A stretch of 64,000 bases of DNA, from NCBI GenBank assembly GCA_000827325.1, contig KN832873.1, positions 189,037-253,036 on the forward strand, read 5' to 3'. Shown piece after piece: positions 18,569-30,842 of this stretch (position 1 is the first letter of the stretch; each line of letters starts with the position of its first letter). The notes beneath the pieces were generated by a model, which worked only from the letters and a program-made list of their open reading frames with translations, ran no database searches and was not told where the DNA came from. Origin of the DNA: Oidiodendron maius Zn (taxonomy: Eukaryota > Ascomycota > Leotiomycetes > Myxotrichaceae). Position numbers and translations under genes: made by a program.

Positions 18569-20252
18569 TTAGACATTAGCATGGTCAGGCATAGTCAAGC
18601 ATGGGCCGGTCAAGAAGTTTCGGCCCTTTAAGCTAGGACGACTAGTTAAAAGAGCCTGAAAGCCGTCTTGAATTGACTCCAAAGAGTGGCCTTTTGTCTC
18701 TGGCATTGTAATTGCAAGGACAACTACACTGAACAGCGAGACTCCCCCAAAAAGAAAGTAGGCTCCGTATGTAGAGCGGGAAAGGAATATTGGGGTCGCG
18801 AATGCAACTACCCAGTTCGTAAACTATGATGGCACTTGTTAGTATCTTCCAACGAAGTCAGTGCTGTGCATGCGGGCTTACAAAATTAAGCCCCTGGGCT
18901 GTGCTATTTGCCGCTGCTCTTGTTTGAGCTGGTTGGATCTCGCTGGCGTAGATCTTGCCGACTACTCCCCAGGTTGCAGCGTAGGTCAAGGCAAATATAA
19001 AGATGAGGACAATTACAATCCATCTACCTGCACCAGTATTGTTTTGAACACTGTTTGACGCATACAAGCTTCCAATAACAAACATGCATATAGACAAAGC
19101 AATTCCGCCGGTTATGACTGACGTTCTTCGACCCCAGCTATCAGCATATACAAATGCCGGGATAGATACCACTAGCATGAGGATGGCTGAGACCCCGGAG
19201 GCTAGGAAGGATGCCGTTCCGCCTGGTAGTCCTGCTTGAGCAAACAGGATAGGCGCATACTGCATTAATTTCAATTAGTAATTCAACAATTATTTAATAA
19301 GACTTACATATAGAACACCATCTATCCCGCAAAGCTGGATTACTCCAAGAATGAATAAGCCAAGCATAGTTCGTCCTCTATACTCTCTCTTAAAAATTGT
19401 CACGAAGTCCTTCACAGCGAACTTTCTAGGCGGACCCGGCACGGTGGGTCTTAATATATCTTTCTCAGCTTCTGCTTGCGAGATATCTAGACGTGTAATT
19501 GCTTTCAAAGCCTCGTCACGACGATTATGCAGGAGGAGCCAGCGGGGGGATGTAGGCAGCCATAGGCAGCTCATCGCCAAAGTGAAACCAATCGCTCCCT
19601 GTATAATGAAAGGTATACGCCATGAAAGAGTTGTCTTAATGTGAATTGTCCCATAGCAGGTAAAGTAGCCAGCACATAGTCCAAAAGCGGCCATAAGCTG
19701 CGGCATCGAAACAAGAGTTCCACGCCGGGCACTAGGAGCTATTTCTGTAATATACCTAAGACGTGCCATTAATAATTGTCACAATGAATACCAAGTCGTC
19801 AACTTACACTGATACATTGCTTAGCCATAGCCCTTCCCCAATTCCCGCAAGCGCTCGTCCTACGAGAAACATAGCCAGGTTCGACGATGCGCCTTCAATA
19901 GCCACGCCAACAGTAAACACCAAAGCGCCGGCTATCACCACATGCAAGGTGCCAAAAATGCCTGCCAAATGCCCAGAAAATATCGAGGGCAAGGCACCAG
20001 TCACCATGATCAGAGAAATAGTAAAGCCTCGAAGGACGGGACTCAAGGTTCCGATAGTACTCTCAAAATGTGGCATCGTGGTCAATGCTCCGATGGAGCC
20101 GGTATCATAACTATATCTCATCAGGAGGCTTAATCGCGTAGGAGATTAGGTACAAACCCATTCAGAAATCCACCAATTGAAACGATCGATGCAAAGAGGG
20201 CGTATCCCTTAAGTGGGAAATGTCGGTTCGCATATTGGAGAATTCCTCCCAT
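18569..20252 (-). CDS. MFS sugar porter (hexose/quinate-permease type), 492 aa, five exons
   Basis: Exons on the minus strand: 20158-20252, 19808-20110, 19308-19755, 18882-19259 and 18569-18823. All four introns are 46-58 bp with GT-AG ends and keep phase. The protein starts MGGILQYANRHFPLKGYALF, with the first membrane helix soon after. Sugar-porter signatures are present: GRALAGIGEG with ITEIAPSARRGTLVSM after helix 4, PTSPRWLLLHNRRDEAL before the central loop, YADSWGRRTSV after helix 8, and PETKGHSLESI after helix 12. Length and motif set are normal for the family, so it is probably a working plasma-membrane transporter. The substrate cannot be read from sequence; hexoses, quinate or related polyols are all possible. 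Confidence 0.88.
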
Positions 20253-22151
20253 GGTGATTTCTGTGGAAAGAGAACCCCAAATGCCTGCTTAGAGTAGGTT
20301 TTTATATATCAGATGGCAAAATAGGGACAAAAATTTGAGCCTTGTACATAAAAGTAGGTTCTAGGATATAACGGAAGTTTTCTTGTTGTGAAGCGTAAGA
20401 CTGGGGTGGGATAAGCCCATATATAACATTACTGATACCAAGCGCGGTTCACGAGAGGGTAAAACTAGTAATATATGAAAATATGGGCCGCTAACCTAAG
20501 GGGGAGATTTTTTCAGTTGGTCAATATTATACGCTAGAATCTGTGCTGGTTTAGGCAATAGCGATGCTTCAGACTACGTCAAACAGCAGAGTCTATGCCT
20601 CGGATGCTTGCAGTAAACCTTGCTTAGTAATTAGTATGTGCATCTGGACAGTGGGACAATGAAGTAAATATCTCACTATTATAAATCGAAGGAAATGACA
20701 GCACTTTAATCTAGAAGTTGCCGCTTATACAAACTGTAAGCTGTCATAAGAGTCTTTAGTAGCTTCGATGCTCAGCAGTTTAGCACTCATTAGGCTATAG
20801 ATAGAGAGAAACGCCGTCCTTAACTTACCCAGTACTTATATACAGCCTAAAATGTATTATCTATTGATTTATGCAATTCTCTTTCGTGTAGGAGTATATA
20901 GGAGCGGTTATTATCTTTTGTCATTGTAATATAACACTTTGTGGCAACATAGGCATCCAATTCAAGTACTATCCCACCTCCGGAATAAAGGTCACCTCCC
21001 CACTTTTCGCCCTAAAACTGCTTAACTTGTAAGAGTATGTCTTGAAGGATTCTGTAGGCTCTGGTTGGATGTGCAGGGCAAAAACCCTTCATTTTATACT
21101 TGTCTAAGTTAAGCGGTTTGAAAGATCCGAAGTGGAGAGGTGACATTTATTCAGCGGGGGGGATAGTATTAAAGAGGCTGGATCGGCAGATCGTTATCAG
21201 GCCAAATCACGCAACTTCGGATCAATCCAGCTCCGTATTACATTTTTACGTAGGTCAACAATAATATGCGAAACCATCTTCAGTCTAAATATCTATGATC
21301 TCATAATTCGACGACTATCTTCTCGCTAATTAGTATAGATACGGCTAGCAAACTCGTACCAATGCGTTAGGGCTCCCCTTACAGACACCCCGCAGATGCT
21401 GACATGACACGGTCAGAAGCAAAGGCAAACGATCTCAGCTTTATCACCCAATCTTCATTTCGAAGCCGGTAAATTAGTACATATTACACATCGCTTGGCT
21501 TTGAAGAGTATAAATTGAAGTTATGCGTAGCGGAGGTTGATAAGAAGGCACGCAAGGTTGAGAGAGCTCTGCGTTCCAGGCGGATTGGAGGGGGAAACGA
21601 ACATGCCGTGCGAAGGGAACATTCTTGAGGTTCCCCGAGCATAAAGAGCGTGGTTATTATCCGTGAGTAGCTGCATGGTCCGCTAAAGCTCTCTACAAAA
21701 AGAGATCGCGAAGAGGGAGCAGGAAGGCGGGGATATGTGCGGGGGGCTGTCGTCGTCGTGGTGAGACTTGGTACTTCGACTGAGGCCCTGACTGCTCGCT
21801 GGCGCCAAGTCAGGTGCCCTGTGTCGGTTAATAGGCACCAACGGGAGTACCCGAACCCCATATGTTATCATATCCAGAGGCGTCCTACCTGTCTCCTCAC
21901 TTCTACTTCACCAACAGTAGCAACCGCCATTGCAGCCACCACCACCATAATAGCGGGAACCATCCAAGGCACACATCGAAGCCGACCTGTATCATCGCCT
22001 ATCAGTTGCTTTCAACCGCCGCCAACTGCTATCTTTGATGTTCTATGGTGGTGTTCCATACATGGACAGCGATTACAATTCGGGCAATCCACTCATTCCA
22101 TATATGCTCACGGGCATCTGAACCCTTACCCAGTTCAAGTCAAAGCTGCAC
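20253..22151. other. Intergenic stretch of 1.9 kb with one MITE
   Basis: Apart from the MITE at 20969-21166 no gene is supported. Overlapping open frames on both strands at 21.5-22.1 kb are low-complexity (Ser, Thr, Pro) with no domain. Confidence 0.4.
20969..21166. mobile_element. 198-bp MITE with about 60-bp inverted repeats
   Basis: The left end CTATCCCACCTCCGGAATAA and the complement of the right end, CTATCCCCCCGCTGAATAAA, are inverted repeats that continue for about 60 bp (shared blocks GTCACCTC, CCACTT and GCTTAACTT). TA flanks both ends (20967-20968 and 21167-21168). There is no coding capacity, so it fits a Stowaway/Tc1-mariner-type MITE. TIR divergence suggests some age. Confidence 0.75.
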
Positions 22152-23177
22152 ATGTCAAGTCTATCACTTTTCTTGCTCTGGTTTCTGTGGAGTATCTTTC
22201 CTCCACTGAAACCCGCTCCGGCCATACCGCCTCCAGACGATGGGCTCGACGAGGTGTTGCTCAACTATACCGAGCATAATCCATCAGGAAAGTCTACCGT
22301 GCTCCTGATCCATGGCGCTTGCACCTCGGGCCTGAATTGGGATCTTGTTGTGCCGCACCTCGCAGACACATATCATCTGCTCGTCCCCGATCTACCTGGC
22401 CATGGCCAGTCTCAAAATGTGACTCCATTTTCTGCGGAATACTCCTCTCGTCTTCTAGAGAGGTAAGTCAATTCCTCCCAGCACACTTTCCTGGCTTGGA
22501 TGTCTGGCAAGTTTTCCTCCTCAGAAATGCCTTTCGAATAATACTCCTGAGACGTTATCGCGACTTCCGACTGCTATCACATTGGGTATACTGACTCGGA
22601 GACTTTGACCTATAGATTGATCCGCAAGCACGCCCACGATGGAAGCGCGCATGTTGTGGGCCACAGCCTTGGCGCGAATGTTGCTATCGAACTTATAACA
22701 ACCTACCCTCAAGTCGTCAACACTGCTTTTGTCTCAGGGTTTGCCAAATACCCACCGACAAAACTTACGCCGTTCTTTCCATATGGCTTTTGGGCAGATG
22801 GTCGACTTCAAAAGCTTATTCCCCGCCCTGTAGTAGAATGGCTTATGGACGGAACTGATCTTGGCAATTCGCCTCCATGTTCGATACAGTTATGTCACCA
22901 AATTGTTCCAGCATTAGTGGGAAAGTGGCCCCCTCCCTGGCCAGCACGAACTCTTATTGTTGCCGCTGGAAAGAGTGGGATTCTCCCATCAAGTGATCGT
23001 CTAGAGGATGCGCAGAAACTAATGGAGATTGGGAAAGAGAAGAATACACAGACTATCGCGGTAACTCATCCGCTTATGAGGCATCCTTGGAACAGGCAAG
23101 ATCCACCATTGTTCGCTCAGACTGCGCGCGCTTGGTTCGAGGGAGACGAGCTCCCTGTTGGTTTTCACAATATTTAG
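22152..23177 (+). CDS. Alpha/beta-hydrolase-fold protein, 290 aa, two exons
   Basis: Exon 1 is 22152-22462, exon 2 is 22616-23177. The 153-bp intron starts GTAAGT, ends CTATAG and has TACTGAC upstream of the acceptor; splicing joins SSRLLER to LIRKHAHDGSAHVVGHSLG without a gap. The N-terminus (MSSLSLFLLWFLWSIF) is a hydrophobic signal anchor. STVLLIHGACTSGLNW (about residues 47-62) holds the oxyanion-hole region, DLPGHGQS follows, and GHSLG near residue 119 carries the nucleophilic Ser. The acid is probably in the AGKSGILPSSDRL region and the His in the THPLMRHPW region near the C-terminus. The substrate is unknown; membrane or secretory-pathway location is inferred from the N-terminus. Confidence 0.82.
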
Positions 23178-23667
23178 CTATGTTTGCTTGAGAGATCATT
23201 CTGAAAGCACAATACATTCAAGTCACTATGGCCTCTATGGGTCTTAGACTTTCAAAACCCATGACGAGAACGCAAGTCACTACCTATGTTGAAAGTTATT
23301 GTTCAAGCAGGCACTAGGAATTTGTTTCAAGTCAGTACCGGTTGCTGCCGTTCGTTCACTCTACCACTTCCTATTCATTTGGGATTTATATGCATTTTAA
23401 CAGCAGCCAGAGGTGTAGCGAGAAGCATGTTTGCTTTAGCTTGTTCGTGGAAACCCTGTGTCACATGGAGTATGTATAAGGTGAAGTGGGATGCTATCTG
23501 ATTTAACAAGCTAGCTAAGGAGCGTCGAGGTACTAACAGATATATATAGAAGCGGAAGTCGTTCATTTCAGATTACCCAGCAGAAGCTCTGAAGCACAAA
23601 ATTGACCGCTTGATATACTGATCCAATAAAGTCTCCTCACTGCTCCTTATCTAATCCCCCAATGCAA
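23178..23667. other. Intergenic stretch between convergent genes
   Basis: About 0.5 kb; no feature recognised. Confidence 0.4.
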
Positions 23668-24469
23668 CTATTTCATCCCCATATTCCGCAGACAATCTGT
23701 GAAATCTGCAATCGTTGCATTTCGAGGGGGTATCTGGTGTCGGAGATGGTCTTGGAGGCAAGTTGTCAGCCTTGGTAGTACATTCGGGGCATCGATATTC
23801 GCCTGTAGATCAAGCCAAACTCGATTCATCTCAATGACCGACTTATGTGGGCCAGACCGGATCGTTCCCCAGAACCAAGCGACACCATAAAACAACAGCC
23901 ATATTCCCCAATAGATAAGCACAATCATGAAGATGGCAAACGGAGTTGGGTCGCGCTTGGATTTCTTCGCCATGTCCTTAAACTGCACTAATATTTTATT
24001 TATATGGACCTATATTGACAAGGGTTGATTAGCCATCTTATTCATATATTCTATAAGGGAGCCACGGGGTTGGAATGAAGCGATGGCGTTATACCATAAG
24101 AATTGCTATCCCGAATGAAATCACAGTCGAGTACAATGCCAACCTTTTGAACTCCAGAGGATCCACTCTTGTAACATCAATGGCGAATGAGACGACCGGG
24201 GCAGCAATCAGTAAGGTTATAGTGAGAACAATATGAACACGGTCTTGCCTGCTTAGCGGCAGTGACTCGACCCCGCTGGGGACCGTTGCCGTTTCCTATG
24301 CTTCTGTATCTTCATCAATGCCTGCCAGCGATCGGAAGAGAAGGGACGTAGAAGGATTGCACTCTACTGATTCGTTAAGGGCGTCTTGCACTTGGTCTTG
24401 ACTGAAGGCTGTTGTTGTGTCCACAGGCCCGCAGCAACTATCGCCATTGCTGCAGGATTCGTCCTCCAT
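23668..24469 (-). pseudogene. Three-helix membrane protein gene with one internal stop
   Basis: Exon 1 is 24095-24469 (start MEDESCSNGDSCCGPVDTTT), exon 2 is 23668-23982, with a 112-bp intron GTATAAC to TGCAG. Splicing joins STVISFGIAILM to FKDMAKKSKRDPTPF in phase. Three hydrophobic helices are visible: VHIVLTITLLIAAPVVSFAI, a helix around LYSTVISFGIAILM, and FAIFMIVLIYWGIWLLFYGV. The soluble C-terminus is about 60 residues. An in-frame TAG lies at 24296-24298, before the first helix. Otherwise the gene is well formed, so this may be a recent null, a sequencing error, or a gene starting after the stop. No family name was recognised. Confidence 0.5.
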
Positions 24470-25565
24470 GATTTCTTTGTTTCTTCTAGCACCGGAGATG
24501 GTAGAGCCGTCTTTGAATATAGTATGAAGATGGTCGAAGGGTTGGGAGAAGACGTAATGGAGATTTTTGGAGGTTCGTCGCTTGTAGTGACAACGGACTT
24601 CAGCCTCGTTTTAAAACTCGGCATTTTATTAGAACTAACCCCGCATTATTAAACCCTCGACTCTGGGGATTAACAGTACGGATACCGTCAGCCTTTCCAG
24701 AAAAGGCAGAAATAAAATGAAAACGCACTGTAAAGTGAAATCCTCACACTGGCTAGCTTTTCTTGGGTCGCAACATTTGCTCTGCATTAATTCCTGGGGG
24801 AGTTCGGCTAGGGTACGAGAAAGGAGCCTTCGGGTCGCATGATTGGTAGAAGTGCTGCTTATGTGCGATGACAGTTACGTACTGTAACTTAGTGGTGGTA
24901 ACTTTCGAGTACAGCTGGGCAGGGGTGCAGCTAAATGCCGGCCACTTAGTAGCTAAATCACCGACCACCTTTCCTCTGACTCCCCATATTGGTATACCTT
25001 TTAAGAATTAAATGGTGTTTTGGTTAGGTTAGGATTCAGGCTGCGGCCGCGATATAGCAAGTATGGCCGCGATTTAGCTAGTTAGTCCCGCTATATATTT
25101 CTAAACTAAATTACACCCAGATATCTCAATAAAATCACATTTTACTCTAAGGAAGTATCTTGAAATTGATAAAACATGGACAATGCCTAGACAAAAACCT
25201 GGAGAAAACCTGGAGAAAACCGTGACAAAACCGTGACAAAACCGTGACAAAACCTTGCCAGCCTAAGGCACCAATGCAAGCAAAGACACTAACCTTGTGA
25301 TGCTCCCAGCCTGACCCTCCTCCTCCTCCTTCTTCTTCTCATTCTCATCAGAGATCACTCTTGTCAGCTCAGTTAGGTCAACAAGCGAGTTATCAAATCC
25401 ATTGTTTCTTATCTATTATAGCTTTGGGTCAGGTCTAATTGCTTGAAACGGTTTCACGACCTCACCAACCTTCATAAACCACCCGGTTTCCTCGAACCTC
25501 GTCACAAGGCTTCTGCTTTTCATTTATTGCTTTGCTGTTCTATACTGCCTTTGTTCCACAAGTCA
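24470..25565. other. Intergenic stretch of 1.1 kb with a short minisatellite
   Basis: Upstream regions of two divergent genes. The only structure seen is the 11-bp tandem repeat at 25194-25259, about 300 bp before the Clr5-ankyrin start. Confidence 0.4.
25194..25259 (+). repeat. 11-bp tandem repeat, six units
   Basis: Two units of AAAACCTGGAG, three of AAAACCGTGAC and one of AAAACCTTGCC follow each other without gaps. Confidence 0.9.
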
Positions 25566-28500
25566 ATGATGTCGAAATTCCGGAAGATCCAGGCGTCAGA
25601 GTGGGAACACCACAAACAGACTATCACCAAGCTGTATTCAGAGATGCCCTTAACAGACGTTATCGCAGAGATGGAAATGAAGCATGGCTTTAAAGCGAGG
25701 TAGGCAAATTTCCTGGCTGCTGACTTTTACATCCTAACAGTATTGATTTTATAGCGTCTATCAGTTTGAGACGCAGCTAAGGCACGTCTGGGGCATCCGC
25801 AAGAATACGAAACGAAATGAGTGGGAGGCGTTTTTCGAGGGATCTAACAGCATGAATCTACCAGCTGAATCTATGCGAACTCCAACCGGGCGCAAGATAT
25901 CGGTAGCTAGTTTGAAACGAGCAAAGCGATATGCCAAGCGATGCCCGTTGTATAAACAAGGCCCGTTGCCAGCCCAAGGCTTATTACCTCAACGTCTGCC
26001 AAGTTATGCTTCTCCAACGTCACAGGATGCAGTTGGCAGTATTTTGAGTGACGTCTCGTTTTTACCGACTCCCGGTTCGCAATTCGACATCGAAAATACA
26101 TTGGCGAGCCTAGGGACTATGTTATCGAGCCCAGGTCGAGTCAACTTGACCAGCCAGGATGTCCCAAAAAGTCCTCCCACAATAGATCCTTGCGACTTCA
26201 ACCTTAGTGGCGATACGATTGGGCTTGGCTTTGATCAGACGTTCGACGGTAGCTCTAGTTTACAACTAATCAGCACAAGAGCCTCACCTAACCCGCTCTT
26301 CCACATCCCTCTCAGTCCGAGTTTTGCGGAGCATGACGGATTACTCGAGGCGGCTCGCCTTACCTGGTGGCCGGACCATCCGTCCGTTAACCAGTCCGTG
26401 CCCGGCAATATTCATTCTTTGTCACGCTTCGCGGAGTTCGAGGGGTACCTGCATTCGAGAGGCGTCAAATTCACCTGCCATGACTCTGCCGAACCTACAA
26501 GAAACGGCTCATCCCTATCAGCTGGCTTCGCTTTGAAATTCTTTTCCGATATGGTACTTTCAAAGCAGCAACCTCTTACTCGCCGAACATCTGATATAGA
26601 ACATGCGTTTCAGAGGCTTAGTACTCTTATACCTGGAGAGAGCGCAGCGATTATTACCCAAAACCAGGCGTTTGAGACCAAGCTTATTAGGATCCTTCTC
26701 TTCTCCCTTCTTAATGGCTTTGCGGGCCTAAATGATATCCCAATAGAGAGTATACTCAAGTTCCTTGGCCATCTTCAGATCGTTAACCAATATATTTTAA
26801 CGATTATAAAGGATGGCCCCACGCATACTTCAAGGACATTTGTGGATAATATGTTCCGAGCCGCTATCGAGGCAAAGGACGAGCGCGTTTTAAAGCAGCT
26901 ACTTAAGTACCAGCTAGTTGATATTAACAATACTGTCTGCTTTGTCAATAAAGACAGGCATACCCCCGTGGAACGAGCAGCAAGCCTTCAGGCTTTCAAT
27001 CTTATTAGAATATTGGTGGATTCCGGTGCCGATGTGAACAAAAATCATACTGTGGATGGAGGTGCACTCAACCGGCTAATGACAGCCATCTGGAGTGAAC
27101 ACGCCCGTTTTCACTTTCGTTGCCACAAATACACTTGTTCTTCAAGATTCACGGCAGCTCCCGAGATAATTCAAACGGTTCATCTTCTCACCAAGGCTGG
27201 CACGGTGATAACTCAAGATAACCTCATATTTGCTGCACAACGGTTCGCTTGCTATGATATAGCTTACCATATCTCGCTTTACATTCTCCCGTCTCATCAC
27301 CAAGCCTATTTCCAAGCTGATCGGAAAGTTCCTCAGAGGCAAGGTTCTGCTCCCATAGTAAAGGTCGCCCAATATACAGATGACGATCACGCTTCGAAGA
27401 TTATTCAGAACATAATAAATCTTTGTGAAAGGGATGGATGTGGCGAATGCTTAACTTTATGTGCTCAAGAGGTGGAGTGGGCTGCTATTGAAGGTGCAAA
27501 GCGCGGCCTTCTTAGTGTAGTAAAGCTGCTTATTGATCACGTGCCCTCGCCGACGAGAATCTTTAGCGCAGCAATAAGATCCAAGTCAAGGGATCTTATT
27601 GACTTTGTCCTTTCCCACAACCCCGAACTTGACCCTCCTGCGCTCACCCTTCATTCCAAGGATGGCCGTGTGCGCACCACACCATTAGCCGAGGCCGTGA
27701 GAGCTGGAAATGAAGACTTGATCAATCGCTTACACGACGCCGGTGCCTTCTATAATCTCAGTCACGGAGATAGATTCGAACCTTTAGTCCTAGCAGTAGC
27801 CCGTTCTGGGAACATGTCCTATATGCAGATGCTATTGTCGCGCGCTAACAATTCATGTCATCCCTATAGGCTACCGGGGGTGGCGATACATCTGGCGCTT
27901 CAAAACAGTCATGAGAATATCGCGTGGTTATTACTTGAGAATGGCGCCCTCGTCGATCATGGCTATGAGGGAGCTTCTTATCCGCTAAAAGAAAGTAATA
28001 GCGAGGAGGAGGGTGAGTGGACTACATACATTGGAGCAGATCCACTCTATTTGGCTCTTAAATATCAAAATACCCCGTTTATGCGCGCTATTTTGAGCTC
28101 GGATGTTGAAAACGTTGAGCATGAAGACTTTGAGGCAGCGGTCAAGTGGGAAGACACATCGATTATTTCAGATCTTATCTTGGCCTGTCCTGCTATCACT
28201 ATACATGCACAGTCACTCCGCCTTCTCTGTATGCGAAGCATAAAAGAAGATAATGTCAGTATCTTCCAGGACCTACTAGAGTCAATTCACCTCGGCGGTG
28301 AAACATCGTGGTTAAGTTATTGTCTACAAGATGCCGTCAAGATGGACCATACTGAGATGGTTAGGTATCTCCTCGATATCGGAGTGAATCCTTTCGAAAC
28401 CGAAATTTTAAAATCTGCATTGCCCTATCATCCACAGATGTTGCAGTTACTTTTCGACAAGAGAAGAGAGCGGCGGGCTGTTCCTAAATGCATTGGAGCA

Positions 28501-29502
28501 TATGTGCTAAAGCGCGTCATGGTTGAAAGTCTGGGAGACCCTATGGCTCTTGATGCTCTTCTAGAGGCCCAAGCCGTGAATTTTATCGCTCTCGAGGACG
28601 CTGATTATAAAGATCATAACGATATGGATGAAAACACTGATGGCACAAAATATGGCCACCTAACTCCACTTGGACTAGCGCTTGTTAGCATATCGAAACA
28701 TCGTGAAACCCATCCCTGGATGGTAGAAAGACTCCTTCAAGCGGGTTCCGATCCTAATAGAGTAGCACGATCTACATGCGCCAAGGATGCCAAGGATGGG
28801 AGCATAACGAGTTATACTGGACTCATGCTGGCTATCGAGACTGCAAGAAGAGACATCGTTCAGTTGTTGATCGACCATGGGGCCGACTTCAACAAGAAGC
28901 CACATTTCACCATTAAGCGGACGCCCTTACAATATGCCGCCGAAATGGGCCATCTTGACATTGTCCGGATGCTTCTAGATCGTGGCGCAGATGTTAACGA
29001 AGAGCCAGCACTTCGAAGCGGAGGTACAGCCCTACAATTCGCCGCTAGCTCGGGAAACTGTAATATCGCAGCGGAACTATTGAATCATGGCGTGCTACTA
29101 GGTGCACTGCCTTCGAAAGTTAACGGGCGATGGCCACTCGAAGCTGCGGCAGAGCATGGCCGATTCGATATGATCCAGTTCCTCTGGAATATAAGAGCGA
29201 AGATAATTGGTGACGTGGACGGATTCAAACGATGGCACTGTCTAAGGGCCATGAATTTTGCGCGCGAGAATGGACACAGAGGCTGCACAGACTTGATATC
29301 GGAGTTGTCGGAAATTCCAGTGGATAGGCTTGACGTGGAGAATTATGGCGCCCCGTGGCTGGCTTACAGCGGCCCGGATAGAGTATTACGGAAATTATTT
29401 TGGCCAGCAGGTACCGAACATCATTCTCTATATGATGAGGCGAGATATCTTGATCCTTTGCGTGCCACGGAATATTTATCTTGGGAGGGACAAGATTATT
29501 GA
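25566..29502 (+). CDS. Clr5-domain ankyrin-repeat protein, 1293 aa, two exons
   Basis: Exon 1 is 25566-25699, exon 2 is 25755-29502, separated by a 55-bp intron (GTAGGC to TATAG, with CCTAACAG inside). The N-terminal 60 residues, ASEWEHHKQTITKLYSEMPL followed across the junction by ASVYQFETQLRHVWGIRKN, match the Clr5 domain. That domain is named after a fission-yeast silencing factor and is often placed at the N-terminus of fungal ankyrin proteins. A linker of about 250 residues follows, then ankyrin repeats to the C-terminus. The clearest are TPLQYAAEMGHLDIVRMLLD and GTALQFAASSGNCNIAAELL near residues 1115-1190, and an earlier set near residues 370-420. The frame is fully open and codon use is even, so the gene appears intact. 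Chromatin or DNA association is suggested by Clr5 only; partner and function are unknown. Confidence 0.88.
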
Positions 29503-29710
29503 AGACCGATGTAGTCAGGGTACCCTCCCAATCAGCTGTCAGTACTTCGGTATAATTCCGAGTCTTGTGGACTAAATTGTCTTAAATGAGTTTCACTGTA
29601 ATGGTGCTAGTGCCGTAAAATTTGTCGGTCAACAAGATTGCTAGCCTACGGCTCTCAGGAAGCCTTCGAGCCCCTAGAAAAAAAAAGGGTTAACATCCTT
29701 CCCAGCCTCA
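29503..29710. other. Intergenic stretch after the Clr5-ankyrin gene
   Basis: No feature recognised. Confidence 0.3.
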
Positions 29711-30320
29711 TCAGACGCACTCCAAGATCGAACAAATCGCTGGTCTGTCAGCTGCGGCAGTGGTGCATTGGTCCAGATTCATTGCATATTGGTCTTGGCG
29801 GATGTTTCGAAGAGATCTCGACACGTCAATGGCGGATTCGGCCACGAAAGCTGAGGAAACATCCAGCCTTGGAGTGCGCAGGTTCACCACAGCTTTCTCA
29901 GCCGACCCCTTGCTGAGTGAATGTCGTTGCAGGTTGAAATAGAAGAATGACTTCTCATCTGGACCAAAATAATCGTGTTGCTGAGTAAAGACCCTTCCGA
30001 GCTTATCGAAATCGTTGGTGATTTGTAAAGTGATCCGGTAGTAGCGTTCATTCATGGACTTCAACTCTCGGTGCAAGCATTCCAAGGCCCCTTGTATCGT
30101 GTCTCGTAAACGGTGTCTCAAGGCTCTTTTCTAAAGTAGATGAGACGGGAATAAATCTTTGCCCACACTTTTCTCTCGTTAGATGATCTAGTGTGTCTCT
30201 GAAATTAGCGAGCTCCACGATGTAGCCGTTGAGCTTATTCTTTGCGGAGCTTGCAAATTTCCATTTCTGCTCAAAGATGATGTCGCTGTCGAGAGTTTCA
30301 GGGGTTTCCACGCTTTCCAA
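29711..30320 (-). pseudogene. Fragment of an uncharacterised helical protein
   Basis: Two overlapping minus-strand frames look like one protein separated by a frame change near 30120. The upstream part (30320 downward) reads SVETPETLDSDIIFEQKWKF and NGYIVELANFRDTLDHLTRE. The downstream part reads RHRLRDTIQGALECLHRELK and YYRITLQITNDFDKLGRVF. Both are amphipathic-helix rich and resemble the N-terminal helical regions of fungal HeLo/prion-inhibition-type proteins, though not closely enough to name. No kinase or NACHT part follows. Best read as a relic. Confidence 0.35.
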
Positions 30321-30842
30321 AATGGATACCTCTGCCCGGGTCAGAAGATTCTAAATCTACTGCCTTATAAATGCTGGTAATCTAACTCCGAAAATCGAAA
30401 TCTTCTCTCTTCCAGGCAAACAATGGCATCCCAGATGTGGTATCAAGAGTCGTCGTTTGCTCAGGCCTTCGATATAGATGATCCTATGCCAAAGGCTATC
30501 CATGGGCTATCCATGAGATTACGAGAGCAAGGTATGCCTGAGAATTTAATAAGGGTGTCGAGCTATGCTAGTCCGTTGTGTACTATTTTATTATATATTA
30601 GGTGCAATTTTAACGGTGCATTTAATAGAAAAGTACAGTTAAAGATCTGATCCCTCGGCAGTTTGAAGGCCCGCTCCGTATACGCCATGCCCCTTCGCCA
30701 TGATGCCCGCCCAAGCCGGCAAGAAAATAAAGAGAGATGTCCTGTCATAGTCTATAGTAAGCTAGCTATGTATAAGCGTAGATATTGGGAAGCTGAACTA
30801 GCCGCCCAAATTCCGCATGAAGTATTTGCAGTGTGCTGTCCC
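30321..30842. other. Intergenic stretch with one short open frame
   Basis: A 75-codon frame at 30423-30650 begins with a good ATG (MASQMWYQESSFAQAFDIDD), but nothing recognisable follows. Left uncalled. Confidence 0.3.

Noticed and set aside
22463-22615. A possible extra small exon inside the hydrolase intron (about 22524-22585)
   Set aside because: It would leave a 33-bp intron and add residues between ERL and the nucleophile elbow that the family does not have. The single 153-bp intron gives a continuous alpha/beta-hydrolase sequence.
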